Source: Geminicoccus harenae (GTDB lineage: Bacteria; Pseudomonadota; Alphaproteobacteria; Geminicoccales; Geminicoccaceae). Taken from it: a stretch of DNA of 64,000 nt. Location of the stretch: positions 47,117-111,116 of the forward strand of contig NZ_JABGCL010000019.1 of the NCBI RefSeq assembly GCF_019800005.1, given 5' to 3'. A program made the position numbers and the translations under genes. Below the pieces are notes generated by a model that saw nothing but the letters and a program-made list of their open reading frames with translations, ran no database searches and was not told the DNA's origin. Positions 59,523 through 64,000 of the stretch are shown here, piece after piece. Numbering within the stretch: the first letter of the stretch is position 1; the number at the start of each line of letters is the position of its first letter.

Positions 59523-60933
59523 CGGCCAGCGACCTCAGGCCGGTGAGCCAGCGCCGCAGCGAACGAAACTCGCGCTTGCCGTCGACCAGGAAGCCCTGGC
59601 CGAACGGGGTGAGGGTATGGAGGCCGTGCGGGCAGGGGCCGGACGGATCCGGCTGCAGCACCGGGCCCGGCCGCTCCAGGTACAGATCGGGTGTCAGCGT
59701 CAGCACCTCGTTGAGCACGATGGCCCCACCATAGGTCGCCCGGCAGTCCTGGGCCGGGCGCCACAGCCTGCCCCCGGCGCGGAACAACGGCCCGGCCGGC
59801 CGTGCGGAGCCCAGGTCCACCTTGATCGGGTTCATGGGGTGGGGGGTCCAGGGCCCCAGCAGCGCCGGCGCGTGGTAGAGCACGAGGTTGGTCTCGTCCT
59901 GGGCGGCGCCGTCGCCGGCGAACAGCCAGAAGCCCTGGCTGTCCCGGAACAGGGTCGGGTCGGCCGCGGCCAGCCCCTCGATCAGCACCGGCCCCGGCAC
60001 GAACCGCTCGGGAAACGGGTCGCCCCGGTAAAGCCGGACCAGGCCCGCCGCCTTCGCCTCCGGCAACAGCCAGGTCTGGCCGTCATGCTCGACGAGCTGC
60101 GGGTAGGACAGATGGAACGGCTCGCGCAGCACAATGCGCTCACTGCCGTCCCGGTCGATCGCCACCAGATAGCCCAGGCGCTCGCGGAAGTCATAAGCCT
60201 CGGCCAGGACCAGCTCCGTCTGGCCGACTATTCCCGCCTGGCCGAACGGATCGGCATGATAGCCTAAAGGCCGTGCCGGCAGCCAGGTGATGCGCCGGGC
60301 ATCCGGCCCTGCCACGAGCTGCTCGGGCGTCTGGTCCAGCACGCCCACCCGCCACTGCTCCTCCCAGGCCTCGCGCAGGACCCTGCCGGCGAGGTTGCGC
60401 AGTTGCGCGGCCCTGGTCAGCCGGCCGGCCGCAGCCGGCCCTAGCGTCTTTGCCGGCTCCGCGGGCGAGGGCGGGATGATCCCGCCTGCCAGCAGCAGCA
60501 CCATCCGGATCGGCATGGTCGCGGCCGCGGCGAACAGCCGGCCCTGGGTCTTGGGCAGGCTGTGGCTGACCGTCTTGATCCGGCAGCGCTCGAGCACGGC
60601 CTGGCCGGCCATCAGCGCGACACCCGCATCGCGCCGCCCGGCCTGCAGTGCCGCGACCCCGGCCTGTGCCACCTCGTGCAGCCCGTCCCAGCAAAAGCGC
60701 CAGGTGCCGAACCGGCTGGGCGGCCCTTCGTCCCGTGCATCCGGCCGCAGGTCGACCACCGCTGCCAGCGGTTCCCCTTCAGGGGCGCCATCCGCCGCCA
60801 GCACGACCAGTTCCACCCGCTGCGCGGCACAGGCCCGGGCCAGCGCCTGCTGCAAGGGCACCACATCCCGGGCCGGGATCAGGCCGATCCGCGACCTGTG
60901 ACCCGTGGCGATGTTTACGTTGCTGGACGCCAA
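59515..60933 (-). CDS. GINT1-like glycan transferase or beta-propeller hydrolase
   Basis: About 472 residues. The C-terminal half is a five-bladed propeller of the GH43/GH68 type (ITWLPARPLGYHADPFG, PQLVEHDGQTWLLPEAKAAG, DPTLFRDSQGFWLFAGDG, RPAQDCRATYGGAI). This is also the layout of glucosamine inositolphosphorylceramide transferase-like bacterial proteins. The N-terminal half has no motif I recognise. The start is doubtful; TTG 60933 is used because upstream extension would run into the divergent glycosyltransferase. It is coupled to the flippase. Confidence 0.65.
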   Translation of the reverse strand: MASSNVNIATGHRSRIGLIPARDVVPLQQALARACAAQRVELVVLAADGAPEGEPLAAVVDLRPDARDEGPPSRFGTWRFCWDGLHEVAQAGVAALQAGRRDAGVALMAGQAVLERCRIKTVSHSLPKTQGRLFAAAATMPIRMVLLLAGGIIPPSPAEPAKTLGPAAAGRLTRAAQLRNLAGRVLREAWEEQWRVGVLDQTPEQLVAGPDARRITWLPARPLGYHADPFGQAGIVGQTELVLAEAYDFRERLGYLVAIDRDGSERIVLREPFHLSYPQLVEHDGQTWLLPEAKAAGLVRLYRGDPFPERFVPGPVLIEGLAAADPTLFRDSQGFWLFAGDGAAQDETNLVLYHAPALLGPWTPHPMNPIKVDLGSARPAGPLFRAGGRLWRPAQDCRATYGGAIVLNEVLTLTPDLYLERPGPVLQPDPSGPCPHGLHTLTPFGQGFLVDGKREFRSLRRWLTGLRSLAGG

Positions 60934-61086
60934 GGCTACCTCGTCGCCCGGGCCGGGATCGGCCGGCCCCACGGAATGCTGGATGGACGGCGCCGTGGGC
61001 GGAGGGCTGTCGAAATTGGGCAGAGTGCTGCATCCGAAATTGCCGTCTGCCGACGGACGCGATGGGGCGGCCGCCGTGGCGGGCCG

Positions 61087-62373
61087 ATGACCCTGCGCGT
61101 CGCGTTCGTCAGCCAACCGCGAGATAGCCTGAAGGGCGCCGGCCCGCAATCAGGGTCGGTGGCGATCGTGCTGGACAGGCTGGTGGAGGCGCTGGGCGCG
61201 GCAGTCGAGCCGCTGGCGATCGCACCCCGCCTGCCCGGGCAGGCGGGGTGCGAGACGAGCCTGCGCGGGCTCGCGATCCACCGCGTCCCCACCGACCACC
61301 GCCAAGTGGAAAAGGCGCTGGAACTGCTCGACCCGCGCCCCCTGCCGCGCCTGATGCGCAAGGCCTACTACCGCACCTATTTCCGCGGTGCGGCGGCCCG
61401 GCTGGCAGCGCTGGCCCCGGGGATCGTCCACGTGATGACCTCGACCCAGGCCGGGCCGCTGCTGCGCCAGGCCCTGCCGGGCGTGCCCCTGGTGCTCCAC
61501 CTGCATGACGACATGCTGACCAGGCTGCCGCCTGCCGAGACTGCCGCGCGGCTCGCACCCTTCGCCGCGATCGTCACCTGCTCGGACTGGCTGGCCCAGG
61601 CACTGCGCGCCCATGTGCCGGACGCCGCCGGGCGGATCTGGCCGATCGGCAACGGTATCGACCCGCCCGCCCTGGCACCGGCCGACCGCACGGCCCGCCC
61701 GATCCAGCGGCTGTTGATGGTCGGCCGGATCTCCCCGGAAAAGGGGCCGCACGTCCTGCTCGAGGCCTTCGCGGAGCTGGCGCCGGCTTTTCCCGACCTC
61801 ACCCTGGACCTGGTGGGGCCGGTGGGCCTCCTGCCCTTGTGCCACGCCCGGCTGATGGCCAGGGGCGAGCCGGCCATGGCGGATGCCGTGCGCCGGTTCT
61901 ATGGCAGCGGCATCCAGGCTCTGGCGGCGCAATTCATCAGCCCTGGCAAGAGGTTGCAGGCACGTCTTCTCTCCCTGGTTCCGCCCGTGTTCCACCCACG
62001 GATCCGCTTCGTCGGCCCCTTGCCCCATGACCGCCTGGCCGCCGCCTATGCCGCGGCCGACCTGCTGGCGCAGCCATCGGTATGCCGCGAAGGGTTCGGC
62101 CTGCCGGTGGCCGAAGCGATGGCGCAGGGCCTGCCGGTGGTGGCGGCCGGCCATGGCGGGCTGCTGGACCTGGTGCAGCCGGGCCGCACCGGCCGGCTGG
62201 TGGCGCCGGGCGATGCCCGGGCGCTGGCAGCAGCCATCCGCGAACTGATCGACGATCCGGCTAGGACCCGGGCCTTCGGCCAGGCCGGCCGGGAACTGGC
62301 GCTGCAGCGCTTCACCTGGCGGCACGCCGCTCAGCGCCTGCTGGACGTCTACCGGCGGGTCGGGCTGCCTTGA
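61087..62373 (+). CDS. Glycosyltransferase, GT4 family
   Basis: 428-residue GT-B glycosyltransferase. The C-terminal nucleotide-sugar part has MVGRISPEKGPHVLLEAF and PSVCREGFGLPVAEAMAQGLPVVA, with the EGFGLPVAEA glutamates typical of GT4. An N-terminal acceptor lobe starts RVAFVSQPRDS. The donor and acceptor are not known. It is divergent from the GINT1-like gene and upstream of the GT2 gene. Confidence 0.88.
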   Translation: MTLRVAFVSQPRDSLKGAGPQSGSVAIVLDRLVEALGAAVEPLAIAPRLPGQAGCETSLRGLAIHRVPTDHRQVEKALELLDPRPLPRLMRKAYYRTYFRGAAARLAALAPGIVHVMTSTQAGPLLRQALPGVPLVLHLHDDMLTRLPPAETAARLAPFAAIVTCSDWLAQALRAHVPDAAGRIWPIGNGIDPPALAPADRTARPIQRLLMVGRISPEKGPHVLLEAFAELAPAFPDLTLDLVGPVGLLPLCHARLMARGEPAMADAVRRFYGSGIQALAAQFISPGKRLQARLLSLVPPVFHPRIRFVGPLPHDRLAAAYAAADLLAQPSVCREGFGLPVAEAMAQGLPVVAAGHGGLLDLVQPGRTGRLVAPGDARALAAAIRELIDDPARTRAFGQAGRELALQRFTWRHAAQRLLDVYRRVGLP

Positions 62374-62725
62374 CATGTCGCCGCAGGCGGGCGGTGGCAA
62401 TTTCACGAAGCGCGACAGGTTCTTGCTGGACAGCTCTCACGCAGTGGTTGCATGAATGGCCCCCGCTGCGCATCTCGGTGCGCACCACGCCTCGTCATTC
62501 CCGTTGAACGATGCTGGCGGAAGCAGGATGATCCGCTCCACGGCTCCGGCCGATTCCGTGGCAGCGGCCGCCGCGAAATTTCGCCGAGGATGGAGCATCT
62601 TGCGTGCACTGTGCTCATTTGGTTCGGCAACTAGTGACCGTCCGGATTGAGCGAGCCCCGAGCAACCGGCCGACGGGTCCGGCAGGGCGCGGTCGGCGAA
62701 TGCATTTCACGACAGGTGTGGTAGA
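62374..62725 (+). other. 352-bp gap before the GT2 gene
   Basis: No convincing gene, RNA or long repeat found. It has a short GCGCA/TGCGC hairpin near 62467 and no clear promoter. Short ORFs here look spurious. Confidence 0.4.
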
Positions 62726-63685
62726 ATGACGATCCCAAGCACCGGCCAGCCCCTGGTGAGCATCGGCGTCCCCGTGTTCAATGGCGAGAACTATGTGGAG
62801 CAGGCGCTGGGCTCGGTGCTCGCCCAGACCATGGGCGACTTCGAGATCGTCGTCTCCGATAACGCGTCCACCGACCGGACCAGCATGATCTGCCAGGATC
62901 TGGCGGCCACGGACCGGCGCATCCGCTACTACCGCAACGAGCGCAACCTGGGTGCTGGTGCCAACTACAACCTGGCGTTCGCGAAGAGCCGCGGCACCTA
63001 CTTCAAGTGGCTGGCCCACGACGACCGGATCAAGCCCGGCTATCTCGCCGCGACGGTGGCGACGCTCGACCAGGCGCCCGACGCGGTGCTGTGCAACACG
63101 GTGGTCGACTATATCAACGGCCAGGGCGAGCACATCGCCTTCTACGACAGCGGGCTCAGCGGCGCCGACCATCCGCGCCCCTCGCACCGCTTCGCCACCA
63201 TGATCCTGATGTCGCATTCCTGCGTCGACTTCTTCGGCCTGTGCCGCCGCGCCACGCTGGTCGATTCGATGCTGCATGGCCCATTCCACGGCGCGGACCG
63301 GGCATTCCTCGCCCAGATGGCGCTGCGCGGCCGGCTCTTGCAGGTGAAGGAGCCGCTGGTGGAGATGCGCGAGCACGACCAGCGCTACACCCGCGCCAAG
63401 CAGGACGCCAAGGGTCGCGCCGCCTGGCACGACGCGGCCAAGGCCAAGGCCCGCAGCCTGCCGACCTGGCGCCTCTACCGCGAATATGTCGATCTGGTCG
63501 CCAAAGAGCGCCTGGCCCCCGCGGAGCGCACCGCCTGCCGCCTAGCCCTGCTGCGCTGGTGGATCGTCAACTGGAACTCGATCCGCGCCAGCGTGGACAT
63601 CGGCGCGCTCGCCTGGCCCCGCCTGCCCCACCACGCCGAGATGGTGAAGATCCGCCTGTTCGGCAAAGCACCCGGCCACTTCTGA
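62726..63685 (+). CDS. Glycosyltransferase, GT2 family
   Basis: 319-residue GT-A transferase. The N-terminus has VSIGVPVFNGENYVEQAL and SDNASTDRTS, and HDDR at about residue 97 serves as the DxD-like metal site. Likely adds a sugar to a lipid-linked glycan. There is a weak ribosome site (GGTGTGG). Confidence 0.9.
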   Translation: MTIPSTGQPLVSIGVPVFNGENYVEQALGSVLAQTMGDFEIVVSDNASTDRTSMICQDLAATDRRIRYYRNERNLGAGANYNLAFAKSRGTYFKWLAHDDRIKPGYLAATVATLDQAPDAVLCNTVVDYINGQGEHIAFYDSGLSGADHPRPSHRFATMILMSHSCVDFFGLCRRATLVDSMLHGPFHGADRAFLAQMALRGRLLQVKEPLVEMREHDQRYTRAKQDAKGRAAWHDAAKAKARSLPTWRLYREYVDLVAKERLAPAERTACRLALLRWWIVNWNSIRASVDIGALAWPRLPHHAEMVKIRLFGKAPGHF

Positions 63686-63699
63686 TCCAGGCGCCATGT

Positions 63700-63729
63700 G
63701 CGGGCGGCAGCATTGGCATTGCCGCCCGC
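63700..63729 (+). terminator. Terminator-like hairpin after the GT2 gene
   Basis: 10-bp perfect stem GCGGGCGGCA / TGCCGCCCGC with a ten-base loop, 15 bp beyond the stop. No T-run, but placed as a terminator would be. The rest of 63730-63915 shows no gene. Confidence 0.6.
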
Positions 63730-63915
63730 CTTGCCATCGGACGCATCGCTCTACCTGTCTGATCCCACGATGTGGTGGTACAGTTGACCGCCATGGGAGA
63801 GGGATGCGCTATGGGCCAAGTCTTCCCTGGAAGCGCCCCCATGACTGAGGCGGCCCCGGGGGCGACCCAGCTACCTCAAGAGAGCATAAAAGCGACGGCT
63901 AGGTCGGATCGACAT

Positions 63916-64000
63916 TCAGCGTAGCCAGATCATGGCGGCGGCGAGGTGGGCGAAGCCGGAGAAGTGAATGGTGCGCCGGTCGTAGCGGGTGGCAAAGCGC
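63916..64000 (-). mobile_element. Transposase C-terminus, IS5-like (runs off the window)
   Basis: Reading the minus strand from the window edge gives RFATRYDRRTIHFSGFAH, then LAAAMIWLR and a stop at 63918-63916. The RYDR...H...WL pattern is the usual C-terminal end of IS5-family transposases. The element itself lies beyond base 64000, so copy, IR and intactness cannot be judged. Confidence 0.7.

Overview
The window is GC-rich chromosomal DNA from an alphaproteobacterium. The evidence is a homologue of mitochondrial complex I subunit NDUFS4, a GstI/GlnII/GlnB nitrogen module of rhizobial type, a SleB-type cell-wall hydrolase, and many GTG/TTG starts with GGGAGG-like ribosome sites. It looks like a Rhodospirillales- or Geminicoccales-like lineage, but genus cannot be settled from the sequence alone. 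Genes are tightly packed. ATGA or GTGA overlaps are common, and several convergent pairs overlap at their 3' ends. There are no rRNA genes, CRISPR arrays or prophages. The only mobile DNA seen is the tail of a transposase at the right edge.

Layout. 1-5.1 kb is housekeeping: metG, a TatD nuclease, a PhnP-like metallohydrolase and a GNAT enzyme, facing a cysK-sseA sulfur pair. 5.1-6.2 kb holds a cell-wall hydrolase and a small unknown protein. 6.2-22.1 kb is a large catabolic region, all on the minus strand. A GntR regulator heads an operon with an ABM-fold protein, an HpcH/HpaI aldolase, a D-2-hydroxyacid dehydrogenase, a sugar ABC transporter that lacks its ATPase, an MFS carrier and a D-apionate lactonase-like enzyme. 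Upstream of it lie an MliC-like lipoprotein, an SMP-30 lactonase, a DUF1269 protein, a 3-hydroxybutyrate-oligomer hydrolase, and Gfo/Idh/MocA and oxidoisomerase genes that resemble D-apiose dehydrogenase and D-apionate oxidoisomerase. The published downstream enzymes of apiose breakdown are not visible, so the locus may follow another route. 22.4-29.6 kb adds an ethanolamine-type permease, a hydratase, a TRAP transporter and a second hydroxyacid dehydrogenase.

29.7-36.5 kb is housekeeping: an APH/AAA kinase fusion, an NDUFS4-like protein, rhlE-nudF, a hydrolase and parE. 36.6-42.0 kb is a nitrogen-assimilation island with glnB, gstI, glnII, glnA and a third glutamine-synthetase-like gene that has lost most catalytic residues. 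Sigma-54 promoter matches lie before glnII and glnB. After tRNA-His, 42.5-48.8 kb carries a periplasmic metal operon (imelysin, multicopper oxidase, di-heme oxidoreductase, second imelysin, DUF1513) and a ModE-like regulator. tRNA-Lys, tRNA-Gly, a YidB-like protein and a UV-damage endonuclease follow.

51.3-54.3 kb is a coupled operon of an ornithine-cyclodeaminase-like protein, an ammonia-lyase homologue without the Ala-Ser-Gly cofactor tripeptide, and a small lipoprotein. 54.3-56.7 kb is kduD-kduI with its GntR regulator (uronate catabolism). 56.9-63.7 kb is a surface-glycan region: sulfotransferase, flippase, a GINT1-like transferase and two glycosyltransferases.
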